22,721 nucleotides of DNA from JAAZMA01 sp036720245. Its GTDB lineage: Bacteria; Bacillota; Clostridia; Tissierellales; Tepidimicrobiaceae. Positions within the stretch are counted from its first letter, which is position 1. Every line of letters starts with the position of its first letter. Below are positions 7,592 through 15,574 of the stretch, one piece after another. A program made the translations under genes and the position numbers. The stretch is from assembly GCA_036720245.1 (NCBI GenBank), contig DAIMNI010000033.1, forward strand, positions 1 through 22,721, in the 5' to 3' direction. The notes under the pieces are model-generated. The model had not been told where the DNA came from. It did no database searches and saw only the letters and a program-made list of their open reading frames with translations.

Positions 7592-8431
7592 TTACCTTAG
7601 CTTTATTCCGCCTTCAATAAATTCTATCTTTCCTTCTTTCAACAGTTTTCCTATAGCCCTTTTAAAGGCAGATTTGCTCATATTTAGCTCTTTTTTAATG
7701 GCTTTTGGAGAGCTATTGTCATTTAGCATTAGTATTCCACCTTTTCCCTGAGCTTTATTTAAAATAAATTCTGCATCATCTTCAATTTCTATATAAAATT
7801 TGTCTCTTAAACTTAAGTCCAGTTTCCCATCTGGTTTTATATGGGTAATTCTTAAATCCACTTCTTCTCCTGGTACATATACCCCTAATAATTCTTTTTT
7901 AGGGATTAGACCTTCGTATTTATTGTCTACTGCTACAAAGGCTCCAAATTCTTCATTTATGCTATATATGGTTCCCTTTACCCAATCGCCTTCTTTATAA
8001 GGTGCATCTGATTCTAGAAAATCTTTAATTTTCATAGTGCCACAAAGTCTATCGGATTTATCTATATATAGGGCTATTAAATATTCTCTACCTTTTTCTA
8101 ATTTCATAGACTGTTCTTTAAAGGGTAGAAATAAATCCTTTTCTAAACCCCAGTCTAAAAAGGCACCTATTTTGGTAATATCTACTACCTTTAATAATCC
8201 TATTTCCCCTAATACTACTTTAGGTCTTCTCACTGTGGCAATTAATCTGTCTTGAAAATCCCTATAGATAAATACTTCTATAGTATCCCCTATTTCTGTA
8301 TTTTCTGGTACCTCTTTTTTAGGTAATAATACATCTGCATCGGCTCTTTTACTATTTTCTACATTTAAAAATACCCCTACAGATGTAATTCGTTTTACCT
8401 CTAGTTTCTGCATTCTACCAAGTTCTATCAT
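7592..8431 (-). CDS. cvfB: S1-domain RNA-binding protein, CvfB family
   Basis: Cytoplasmic RNA-binding protein of 279 residues. Three S1-like beta-barrel repeats are followed by a C-terminal winged helix: repeat 1 at about 5-65, repeat 2 at about 70-135 (GLLKVVDITKIGAFLDWG), repeat 3 at about 145-210 (GTIYSINEEFGAFVAVD). The winged helix (SPKAIKKELNMSKSAFKRAIG) lies near 240-279. This is the CvfB/YitL arrangement; in Staphylococcus CvfB affects virulence gene expression, but the molecular role is poorly known. The ribosome site is AAGGAG, 8 bases before the ATG. It probably leads the transcript through nfeD and the SPFH gene. Confidence 0.9.
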   Translation of the reverse strand: MIELGRMQKLEVKRITSVGVFLNVENSKRADADVLLPKKEVPENTEIGDTIEVFIYRDFQDRLIATVRRPKVVLGEIGLLKVVDITKIGAFLDWGLEKDLFLPFKEQSMKLEKGREYLIALYIDKSDRLCGTMKIKDFLESDAPYKEGDWVKGTIYSINEEFGAFVAVDNKYEGLIPKKELLGVYVPGEEVDLRITHIKPDGKLDLSLRDKFYIEIEDDAEFILNKAQGKGGILMLNDNSSPKAIKKELNMSKSAFKRAIGKLLKEGKIEFIEGGIKLR

Positions 8432-8470
8432 CTTCCCAACTCCTTATTTCTTCTGTATATAGTTTAAATT

Positions 8471-9692
8471 TTAATTTATAATATGGATTATGGCTGAATC
8501 CATTGAGGGTAAACCTGCTACACATAATTCACCTATATTTTCAATAGTTTCCCTAATAGTATCTCCTACTATTCCAATACCTGCTTGTGGCATTATATTT
8601 TTATTTGCTAAATAAGCTGCAATTACTGCTTCTTCAGCAGAGGTAGATAGTTTTAAGGCACAGGTTTCTTTAGCCCCATCGCAAATCATACCAGTTAAAT
8701 CAGCTAACATATTACTACAGGCTCCACTAATTTGATTAAGGTGCCCAAGAAATACCTGCACTAGCACCTACTCCTGCGGCTATGCCACAGCCACACATAT
8801 AGGAAAGTTTTCCTGTAAAAAGTTTTACATATTTATTTACAATATGAGCGAAAAATACTGCTCTAACTAATTTTTCATATTCTAAATTCTCTTCCTCCAC
8901 AACTGCTACTATTGGTAAAACTACGCCTAGACCTTGATTTCCACTGCCAGCACTAGTCATTATGGTGCAAATTTCTCCACCCATTCTAGTGTCTGCAGCA
9001 GCAGCTGTTAAAATTCTCGCCTTAGTGGCTCCATTTATATTTATTTTTCCTTCTTCAGATAATTCCTTTAGTGAAAATCCTATGCCCATGCCTTTTTATT
9101 CTTCTATAAAAGCTATTTTTTCTATGGGGATTGTTTCCACAATATCTACAATTTCTTTAAGAGACAGTTTCTTTAAAAATTCATCTGAATTTTTTTCTTT
9201 TTCACAAGTACCGCTATAAACCCTTTTTCCATTTACCTCTACAGTATCTATATTATTATGGCTATCTTTTAATATTACTTTAGTTTCTTTATTATTGCCT
9301 TTAGCTAATACTTCTACATATATATCTGGGGATTCTTCTATATATTCTACATTTATTCTGCCCTCTTTTAAAATACTATGGACATTTTCAATAGAATCTT
9401 TATCCACATTTTCTAATACCATAAGCCCTGCTTCAGGATTTCCACATAAAACTCCTAATCCCCCAGCCAAATCTAAGCCTCTTTCTCCTGTATTTGGGAT
9501 TATAACTGATTTACCATTTTTATAAATATTTTTACTTACCTTTATATCTAAACTATCCATTTCCCCATCAAAATATTTCTTTGCAACTGCTGCTGCATAG
9601 GCTACAGCCACTGGCTCTGTGCATCCCAATGCTGGTATAGTCTCTTTTTTAACTATTTCTAGTAATCTATTCATATTATCCATATTTGACAT
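8471..9692 (-). pseudogene. Broken L-cysteine desulfidase (CyuA/UPF0597, SDH-alpha type)
   Basis: Three consecutive pieces together match one enzyme of the CyuA/YhaM family, which breaks L-cysteine into pyruvate, ammonia and sulfide using an Fe-S cluster. Piece 1 (9692-9096) has the PALGCTEP cysteine at residue 24. Piece 2 (9089-8736) has DTRMGGEI and SAGSGNQG. Piece 3 (from 8767) has GMICDGAKETCALK and the C-terminus. Lesion 1 is an in-frame TAA at 9098-9096, in the same frame as piece 2; by comparison with the family about 20 residues expected there are missing. Lesion 2 is a frameshift near 8750, where a few residues between GISW and GHLNQIS are also lost. Two independent lesions make a functional product unlikely. 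Confidence 0.85.
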
Positions 9693-9781
9693 ATATCTGC
9701 ACCCTTCTTTCGTAATTTATCTATAAATAATTACAATACAATCATACTATATAATATTGATATAATCAAAGCTAAAATTTA

Positions 9782-9830
9782 AAAACAACTTACACTTTGG
9801 GGGACAGTCCCCCTAAATGTAAGTTGTTTT
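9782..9830. repeat. GGGGGACAGTCCCCC palindromic element, copy 1
   Basis: Nearly perfect 49-bp palindrome with outer arms AAAACAACTT/AAGTTGTTTT and core GGGGGAC-A-GTCCCCC. It lies between two divergently oriented genes, where no terminator is required. A second copy lies exactly 960 bases downstream in the same orientation. Confidence 0.9.
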
Positions 9831-9896
9831 AATGTAACTGAATTGTAAATACAATTTTAAATTTTTCCTATATAATAAACTCAAGGAGGTATAATT

Positions 9897-10748
9897 ATGA
9901 AAAGGTTTAGAAAGCGTTTCCTATTATTTATGCTTTTGGTATTAGTCCTAAGCTTAACTGTGGGTTGTAGTTCTAAAAAAGGTATGTCTAATGATTCAGT
10001 AACTGAGACATCAACTGATTTTAGCTCTGGTGATGACGCAAAATATGAAGAAGAGGGAGATAGCCCCTTAGAACCAGAAAAAGTCATTACTACTATATAT
10101 ATGGATTTTGAAACTACTGAATTTGATAAATCTACTGAGTTTCTATACGAAAATATAAAAAAACATGGAGCCTATGTAGAAAATTCTAATATAAATTATT
10201 ATAGTTCTAGAGATAATAAAAGATATAAAAATGCTTATTTAACAATTAGGGTGCCAAAGGATAAAATCTTGGATTTTAAATCAAGCTTAAATGGCATGGG
10301 AAATATAATAAGTGAAAGTACTAATAAAGAAGATGTAACAAAACAATATAAAGATACTGAATCTAGGCTAAAAGTGATAGAAACTAAAGAAGAAAGAATT
10401 TTATCCCTTCTATCTAAAGCTGAAAAAATTGAAGATATTATTAAATTAGAAAGTGAACTTAGTGAAATAATATATGAAAAAGAACAGTTAAAAACAAATC
10501 TTATGAATATAGATGATAAAGTAGATTTTAGTACCTTTGAAATCCATATCCTAGAAGTGGATAGACTATCTAATGAAGATACAGTAGATACAGGATTGGG
10601 AACAAAAATTAAAAATGCCTTTAATGATTCCATGTATATATTCAAAATTGCAATAGAAAAATTAATTATTTTTATAATATATATACTTCCCTTCGGAGTA
10701 ATCCTTGGAGTAATATACTATATTGTACGGAAATTAAGAAAAAAATAA
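9897..10748 (+). CDS. DUF4349 domain lipoprotein
   Basis: Predicted membrane-attached lipoprotein of 283 residues. The signal peptide (about 1-23) ends in a lipobox LTVGC with the acylated cysteine at 24. A low-complexity Ser/Asp/Glu linker (about 25-60) precedes the DUF4349 domain (about 62-225), which includes a coiled coil (TESRLKVIETKEERILSLLSK and onwards). A C-terminal transmembrane helix (about 255-278) ends in basic residues. Function is unknown; the layout suggests an envelope protein anchored at both ends. AAGGAGG at 9883-9889 supports the ATG, and TATAAT at 9871-9876 is a possible -10. The gene is flanked by two copies of one palindrome, and its stop codon lies inside the second. 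Confidence 0.9.
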   Translation: MKRFRKRFLLFMLLVLVLSLTVGCSSKKGMSNDSVTETSTDFSSGDDAKYEEEGDSPLEPEKVITTIYMDFETTEFDKSTEFLYENIKKHGAYVENSNINYYSSRDNKRYKNAYLTIRVPKDKILDFKSSLNGMGNIISESTNKEDVTKQYKDTESRLKVIETKEERILSLLSKAEKIEDIIKLESELSEIIYEKEQLKTNLMNIDDKVDFSTFEIHILEVDRLSNEDTVDTGLGTKIKNAFNDSMYIFKIAIEKLIIFIIYILPFGVILGVIYYIVRKLRKK

Positions 10749-10788
10749 CTTACACTTAGGGGGACAGTCCCCCTAAATGTAAGTTATT
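10744..10788. repeat. GGGGGACAGTCCCCC palindromic element, copy 2
   Basis: 45-bp palindrome with arms AATAACTT/AAGTTATT and the same core and right half as copy 1. It contains the TAA stop (10746-10748) of the DUF4349 gene. It can fold as a strong 3' hairpin but has no T tract. Confidence 0.9.
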
Positions 10789-10991
10789 AAATCAAGGAAA
10801 AAAGGTAAAAAATCACTAATCAAGTGTTAAAATATGGTAGTTTGAACAAGGCATAAAATAATTGTAATTCCATATACTAGGACCTTGTATCTTATGTCTT
10901 ATTAATGTTATTAAAATTTAACAAATAACAGTATATAATGTGTATTTTAACTATAGTTTACAATTATTAAATTTCTAGTTACTAATTTAAA

Positions 10992-11040
10992 TAGCCACCA
11001 AGGCTAATGGGATTTTATGTATCCCTTAGCTTGATGGCTA
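10992..11040. repeat. Imperfect palindrome at the broken end of the IS256 fragment
   Basis: Arms at 10992-11013 and 11021-11040 (outermost TAGCCA/TGGCTA, innermost GGGAT/ATCCC) pair except for one mismatch and two single-base bulges around a 7-base loop. It overlaps the last 9 codons of the transposase fragment, exactly where transposase similarity ends. Confidence 0.75.
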
Positions 11041-11308
11041 TGCCATATCTATCCCTAGGGATATCGATTTTTACTGGATCTAGTTCTGACTTAGCAGTTT
11101 TGCTTGAATATTCATTTCTTCTGTTAGTTGCATCTTTTTCAGATAAATCATTCTTATCATAACCAAGATGCGAATCCATCTCTGCTTCTAACACTTCTTG
11201 AGGAACATCTTTAAACATTTCTTTCGTTGCATTGAGAATATCATCTGTATTAGAAGAGCTTTGTTCATTAATATAATCTCTTAAAAATTGTTTTGCAATT
11301 TTCGACAT
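11015..11308 (-). pseudogene. IS256-family (mutator) transposase, N-terminal fragment
   Basis: About 97 residues of a transposase normally near 400. The conserved N-terminal region is present: MFKDVPQEVLEAEMDSHLGY, then a region matching the family NRRNEYSSKTAKSE block and DIPRDRYG. Similarity stops at about residue 88; the last residues come from the palindrome at 10992-11040. The catalytic DDE domain is absent, so it cannot transpose. Upstream, TATAAATAATTTTGTGTAC (minus strand, 11414-11396) resembles a terminal inverted repeat of this family and may mark the old left end. The rest of 11309-11538 shows nothing I can name. Confidence 0.85.
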
Positions 11309-11538
11309 AAAAATACTTCTCCTTGTAATTATTGGTTATTTTATCTATTCCAATTATTAACAAAGAAGAGTATTATTTATACAGTTTAGTAGTAGTACAC
11401 AAAATTATTTATAGGCTCTCTATATGCCAGCAAACCTTGCTTTAGCTTTTGAAAATCAGTTAAACAGGACTACTTGCATATTATTTTATTTCATCAAATC
11501 ATAATGATTAATAATTTAGTGTCAAGCACCAATATTTA

Positions 11539-12927
11539 CTATTCGTTCATTACATCTCCAAATAGTTCTTCATCAGTAGGTTGATTGTCTGGTATTGGAT
11601 AGGATACCCAAGTGGTATTCAATAGGTGTTTCCAAGTGATATTTTCATTGGATATATTTCCACCCCATACTCCACAGCCTAGACTTAGTGTCATTGGCAT
11701 TCCATTGGTCCATGCTCCACTATTGGCTAGACATTGAGGTTGTCTTACCATTACACGACTTGTATAGGTTTTTAATGCAAATTCTACTATATGGCCTTCA
11801 TTTACCGAATGGATTCCACATGAGTGGCCTTTTCCTTGATATTCTGTGATTTCATTTACTTTATCTATGGCATCTTGGAATTTATCGTATTTAAATAATG
11901 CTGCTACTACTGATAGCTTTTCTCCTGAGAATGGATATTCAGATCCTACATTTTCTTCTTCTACCATAATGAATTTTCTATCTTCTGGTATATTTAGTCC
12001 AGCTACTTTAGCTATGGTTTGTACTGGTTGTGCTACTATATCTCTATTTAAAACTCCATCTATCCACATATTTTCTTGTAATTTAGCTTTTTCATTAGCA
12101 TTTAGTAAATATCCACCTTCTGCTTTTAAGGCTTCTACTAATTCATCATATATACCTTCTTGAATTACTAAAGAGTTTTCTGAAGAACAGCTAGTTGCAT
12201 AGTCAAAGGTTTTGGATTTCATTATTTTATTGGCTGCATCTTTTATATCTGCAGTTTCGTCTACTACAACTACTGCATTTCCTACTCCTACTCCGTAGGC
12301 TGGTGTTCCTGATGAATAAGCTGATTTAACCATTCCACTGCCACCTGTTGCAAGTACTAAATCTGCTTGCTTCATTAATTCTTGAGTGATTCCTAGAGTT
12401 GGGTTTTCTATTCCTATGATTAAATCTTCTGGTGCATCATATTTTTTAAGGGTTTCTCTCATTATATTTACTATCATAGTATTGGTCTTTTTAGCTCTTG
12501 GATGAGGTGACATTACTATGGCATTTCTAGTTTTTATAGACATTATAGCTTTTAGCACTGGTGTAGCTTCTGGATTTGTAGTTGGGATTACTGCACCTAT
12601 TACTCCTACAGGTTTAGCTATTTTCATTAATCCTTTTTCCTCGTCTTTTTCAATTATGCCCATGCTTTTTTTGCCTTTCATATCTCTTAATGCGCCTTTA
12701 AGTTTTGTATTTAATTTAGAGTATTTAGAATCATAATTTCCAAGTTGTGTTTCTTCTACAGCTAATTTAGATATTTCTTCAATAGTTCCTGGTTTTACTA
12801 TATTCCATACTATTGCTGTTACTAAATGATCTACTGTTTCTTGATCAAAACCTTCTGCCACCTTTTGTGCCACTCTTGCTTTTTCTATTAATTCACTTAT
12901 ATATTTTTGTTCTTCTACATTTGCCAT
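11539..12927 (-). CDS. CoA-acylating aldehyde dehydrogenase (SauS/EutE/AdhE-N type)
   Basis: NAD(P)-dependent enzyme that oxidises an aldehyde to the acyl-CoA, 462 residues. The cofactor region includes PVGVIGAVIPTTNPEATP (about 106-123) and LVLATGGSGMVKSAY (about 200-214). The catalytic cysteine is C247 in FDYATSCSSENSLV. The C-terminus has the GCGVWGGNISNENITWKHLL block that is shared by the AdhE N-terminal domain and, from memory, sulfoacetaldehyde dehydrogenases (SauS). The conventional non-acylating motif with general-base glutamate is absent. It is the last gene of the operon, 62 bases after the aldolase, with AAGGAGTG before its ATG. The substrate is inferred to be the aldehyde made by that aldolase: malonate semialdehyde, acetaldehyde or sulfoacetaldehyde are candidates. 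Acylating class fairly firm, substrate open. Confidence 0.85.
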   Translation of the reverse strand: MANVEEQKYISELIEKARVAQKVAEGFDQETVDHLVTAIVWNIVKPGTIEEISKLAVEETQLGNYDSKYSKLNTKLKGALRDMKGKKSMGIIEKDEEKGLMKIAKPVGVIGAVIPTTNPEATPVLKAIMSIKTRNAIVMSPHPRAKKTNTMIVNIMRETLKKYDAPEDLIIGIENPTLGITQELMKQADLVLATGGSGMVKSAYSSGTPAYGVGVGNAVVVVDETADIKDAANKIMKSKTFDYATSCSSENSLVIQEGIYDELVEALKAEGGYLLNANEKAKLQENMWIDGVLNRDIVAQPVQTIAKVAGLNIPEDRKFIMVEEENVGSEYPFSGEKLSVVAALFKYDKFQDAIDKVNEITEYQGKGHSCGIHSVNEGHIVEFALKTYTSRVMVRQPQCLANSGAWTNGMPMTLSLGCGVWGGNISNENITWKHLLNTTWVSYPIPDNQPTDEELFGDVMNE

Positions 12928-12989
12928 AATATCACTCCTTAACTAGTTTTTATACCATCATTTGACACAATCTATTTAAATTTAATAGC

Positions 12990-13820
12990 TTACCAGCCTA
13001 ATAATTTCATTTTATCTATGGCAGTTTTTTTAACTTCTTCCATAGGCTTTCTAAATAATTTTACCCTGTCAAATTCATTTGGATTTTTTATCATTTCTTC
13101 TCTTAAAGTATTGGTAAAAGCCATTCTTAGAGCTGTCCCAATATTTATTTTACCTACATTATATTTTGTAAGTTTCTGTAAATCTTCATCTTTTACTCCT
13201 GTAGATCCATGTATAACTATTGGTATATTTATTAGTTTTGTTATTTCCTTTAATCTATCATATTGAATTTCAGCTTCTTGTACTTCCATACGATGAAGTG
13301 TTCCAATGGCAACTGCCAGTGCATCTACTTCTGTTTCTTTTGCAAAGTACTCTGCCTCTTCTGGTTCTGTATATACACTTTTTACCTCTAAATTTTTATC
13401 ACTATAGGCTACAGAACCTATTTCTGCTTCCACAGTAACATTGCAGGGCTTGGCTACTCTAAGTACTTCTTTAGTATTTTTTATATTTTCTTCTATTGGC
13501 AATTGAGAACCATCATACATTACGGAAGTATATCCTGCTTTAATTGCCCTAACTATTAAATCATAATCCTTAGCATGATCTAAGTGAATACATACGAGAA
13601 TTTTAGCATCTTCTGCCATTCGCCCAAATAAATTGGCATAGTATTCTATTTTCATAAATTCTGTAGCATCCTTGTTAGTCATTAAAATAACTGGTGCATT
13701 GCATTCTTCTGCTCCATCTATTACTGCTTTTGCATCTTCATATCCAAATACATTAAATGCGGCTACTGATTTATTTTGTTTTACTGCATCTTTTAAAATA
13801 TCTTTCATATTAACCAGCAT
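12990..13820 (-). CDS. Class II (zinc) ketose-phosphate aldolase, FbaA/IolJ-like
   Basis: Cytoplasmic zinc-dependent aldolase of 276 residues, predicted to cleave a ketose phosphate to dihydroxyacetone phosphate and an aldehyde. The TIM barrel carries HLDHAKD (catalytic D81, zinc ligand H82), VMYDGSQLPIEENI (about 100-113), a zinc ligand H176 in AIGTLHRME, H204 in IVIHGSTGV, and a phosphate-binding GKINIGTAL. Position 177, after the zinc histidine, is Arg, where fructose-bisphosphate aldolase and Bacillus IolJ have Gly; substrate specificity may differ. I moved the start from 13853 to the ATG at 13820, which has AGAGGTG five bases upstream. It lies 13 bases after the kinase stop. Aldolase family certain, exact substrate not. 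Confidence 0.88.
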   Translation of the reverse strand: MLVNMKDILKDAVKQNKSVAAFNVFGYEDAKAVIDGAEECNAPVILMTNKDATEFMKIEYYANLFGRMAEDAKILVCIHLDHAKDYDLIVRAIKAGYTSVMYDGSQLPIEENIKNTKEVLRVAKPCNVTVEAEIGSVAYSDKNLEVKSVYTEPEEAEYFAKETEVDALAVAIGTLHRMEVQEAEIQYDRLKEITKLINIPIVIHGSTGVKDEDLQKLTKYNVGKINIGTALRMAFTNTLREEMIKNPNEFDRVKLFRKPMEEVKKTAIDKMKLLGW

Positions 13821-13833
13821 AGAAACACCTCTT

Positions 13834-14826
13834 TTATTTTTCGTAATTTGCAATAAAATCTTTAATACTATCTATATTAGGCATAGCATCAGAACAACTA
13901 TGGCTAGATACTACTATTGCTGCAGAGGCTGCCCCTAATTCCATGGATTCTTCTATACTTAAACCATTCATAAGCCCATATATAAAAGCTCCTGCATAGG
14001 AATCTCCAGCACCAAAAGTTTTAACTGGCACTACAGGGAATACTGCTCCTGTAATGGCTTCTCCTTCCTTTGTATAGGCAATAGAACCTTCTTTCCCATG
14101 TTTTATTACTACAATTTTTGCATTATAATCAAACCACTTTTTGGCAGTTATATAATCATCTTTGTTCCCTGGATTAGTTAACATTTCCATCATATCGAAT
14201 TCTTCTCTAGTTCCTATGATTACATCACATTTTTCTGCTGCTAAATTATAATATATGGAAGTTTCCTCCACAGATTTCCACGTATATGGTCTATAATCTA
14301 TGTCAAAAAATATTTTGGTATTGTGTTTTCTCGCATAGTCTAAACAAGCAAATACAGCTTCCCTAGAAGGGCTAGCAGCTAATGCTGTTCCAGATATTAA
14401 TAATACTTTTGCATTTTTAATATATTCTTCATTTATATCATTAACTTCCACTTTTAAATCTACTGCATTATCTCTGTACATGGTTATACTACAATTCTCT
14501 GGGGATTTTACCTCTAGAAATGCTAATCCTGTTTTTGCCCCAGATTTATCCACTACTACATTGGAAGTATCTATATTTTTGCCCTTTAAATAATTTTCTA
14601 CAAATCTTCCCAATGGATCATCTGCTACTTTGCCTATAAAACCTGTTTTCATTCCAAGTGCTGCCATAGCAACAGTAATATTAGCTGGTGATCCTCCTAA
14701 ATATTTAGTAAATGTTTTGGATTCTTCCATAGGCATATTTATTTCATTTGGATTTAAATCTACTGCTGCCCTACCTATGGCTACAAAGTCCATGCTTTTC
14801 TTTTCCTCAAAAATTAGATTGTTCAT
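13834..14826 (-). CDS. iolC: PfkB-family kinase, IolC-like (5-dehydro-2-deoxygluconokinase)
   Basis: Ribokinase-fold sugar kinase of 330 residues. It resembles Bacillus IolC along its length as I remember it: FVAIGRAAVDLNPNE, then KYLGGSPANITVAMA (sugar lid, about 41-55). Further matches are LISGTALAASPSREAVF, DIDYRPYTW and IGTREEFDMME, and the catalytic GAGDSYAGAFIYGL with D265. IolC phosphorylates C6 of 5-dehydro-2-deoxygluconate in inositol breakdown, and IolJ then cleaves the product. I chose the ATG at 14826 because AAGGAGGC lies just before it; the upstream ATG at 14847 would put that ribosome site inside the gene. No other iol genes are in the window, so a related but different substrate remains possible. 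Confidence 0.85.
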   Translation of the reverse strand: MNNLIFEEKKSMDFVAIGRAAVDLNPNEINMPMEESKTFTKYLGGSPANITVAMAALGMKTGFIGKVADDPLGRFVENYLKGKNIDTSNVVVDKSGAKTGLAFLEVKSPENCSITMYRDNAVDLKVEVNDINEEYIKNAKVLLISGTALAASPSREAVFACLDYARKHNTKIFFDIDYRPYTWKSVEETSIYYNLAAEKCDVIIGTREEFDMMEMLTNPGNKDDYITAKKWFDYNAKIVVIKHGKEGSIAYTKEGEAITGAVFPVVPVKTFGAGDSYAGAFIYGLMNGLSIEESMELGAASAAIVVSSHSCSDAMPNIDSIKDFIANYEK

Positions 14827-14869
14827 ATTAGCCTCCTTATAAATCAAACATTACTAAAACCCTATCTTC

Positions 14870-15574
14870 TTAAATTCCTAAATAAGCTTTTCTCAAATCA
14901 TCATTATTAATTAAATCCTTTGCATCACCTTCTAAAACATTTTTACCTACTTCAATAGCATATCCACGAGATGCGATTTCCAAAGAGGCAAGGGCATTTT
15001 GTTCTACTAAAAGTATTGTAGTACCCATTTTGTTTATCTTAATCAGTATATCAAAAATTGTATCTACAACAACAGGGGCAAGTCCTAAAGAAGGTTCATC
15101 TAGCATAAGCAGTCTTGGACATCCCATTAAGGCTCTTGAAATTGCACACATTTGCTGTTCACCACCTGATAAAGAACCCGCTTGCTGGTTTCGTCTTTCA
15201 TATAATTTAGGAAATAATTCAAAACATAGTTCTAAATTTTCCTTACGTTTATCGCGTGTATGCTTTAAATAAGAACCAATTAAAATATTATCCATAACTG
15301 ACATAAAAGGAAAAAGCTTGCGGCCCTCTGGTACTTGTATAATTCCCATCTTTACCCTATCATAAACTGTAACATTCTTTATGCTGTTCCCTTCAAAAAT
15401 TATATCCCCAGCATTTATATCTACGACTCCAGAGATAGCATTAATGGTAGTCGATTTACCTGCACCATTGCTCCCTAATAGCGTGACAATTTCTCCTCGT
15501 TGAATCTCTAGGGATACTCCTCTAATAGACTGAAATTCTCCATAATTAACATATATATCACATAATTTTAGCAT
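14870..15574 (-). CDS. HAAT-family ABC transporter ATPase (LivF-type)
   Basis: Second ATP-binding subunit of the importer, 235 residues. Walker A is LLGSNGAGKSTT, a Q-loop follows (IQVPEGRKLFP), the signature is SLSGGEQQM, Walker B is LLMLDEPSLGL, and the H-loop analogue region reads ILLVEQNA, as usual in LivF proteins. The start at 15574 is preceded by GGGAGGC and overlaps the end of the LivG-type gene by 17 bases, indicating coupled translation; an upstream in-frame start at 15646 lies deep inside that gene and is rejected. It is followed after 43 bases by the IolC-like kinase, tying transport to catabolism. Confidence 0.93.
   Translation of the reverse strand: MLKLCDIYVNYGEFQSIRGVSLEIQRGEIVTLLGSNGAGKSTTINAISGVVDINAGDIIFEGNSIKNVTVYDRVKMGIIQVPEGRKLFPFMSVMDNILIGSYLKHTRDKRKENLELCFELFPKLYERRNQQAGSLSGGEQQMCAISRALMGCPRLLMLDEPSLGLAPVVVDTIFDILIKINKMGTTILLVEQNALASLEIASRGYAIEVGKNVLEGDAKDLINNDDLRKAYLGI

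Noticed and set aside
9782..10788. The repeated palindromes as a CRISPR array.
   Set aside because: Only two copies 960 bp apart with a gene between them; no regular spacers or cas genes.
11415..11538. Possible further transposase debris next to the aldehyde dehydrogenase stop.
   Set aside because: Short translated pieces gave no recognisable motif in any frame.
13834..14826. Calling the whole cluster a myo-inositol (iol) operon.
   Set aside because: Only the kinase resembles its iol counterpart closely; the aldolase and aldehyde dehydrogenase differ, and iolG, iolE, iolD and iolB are not in the window.
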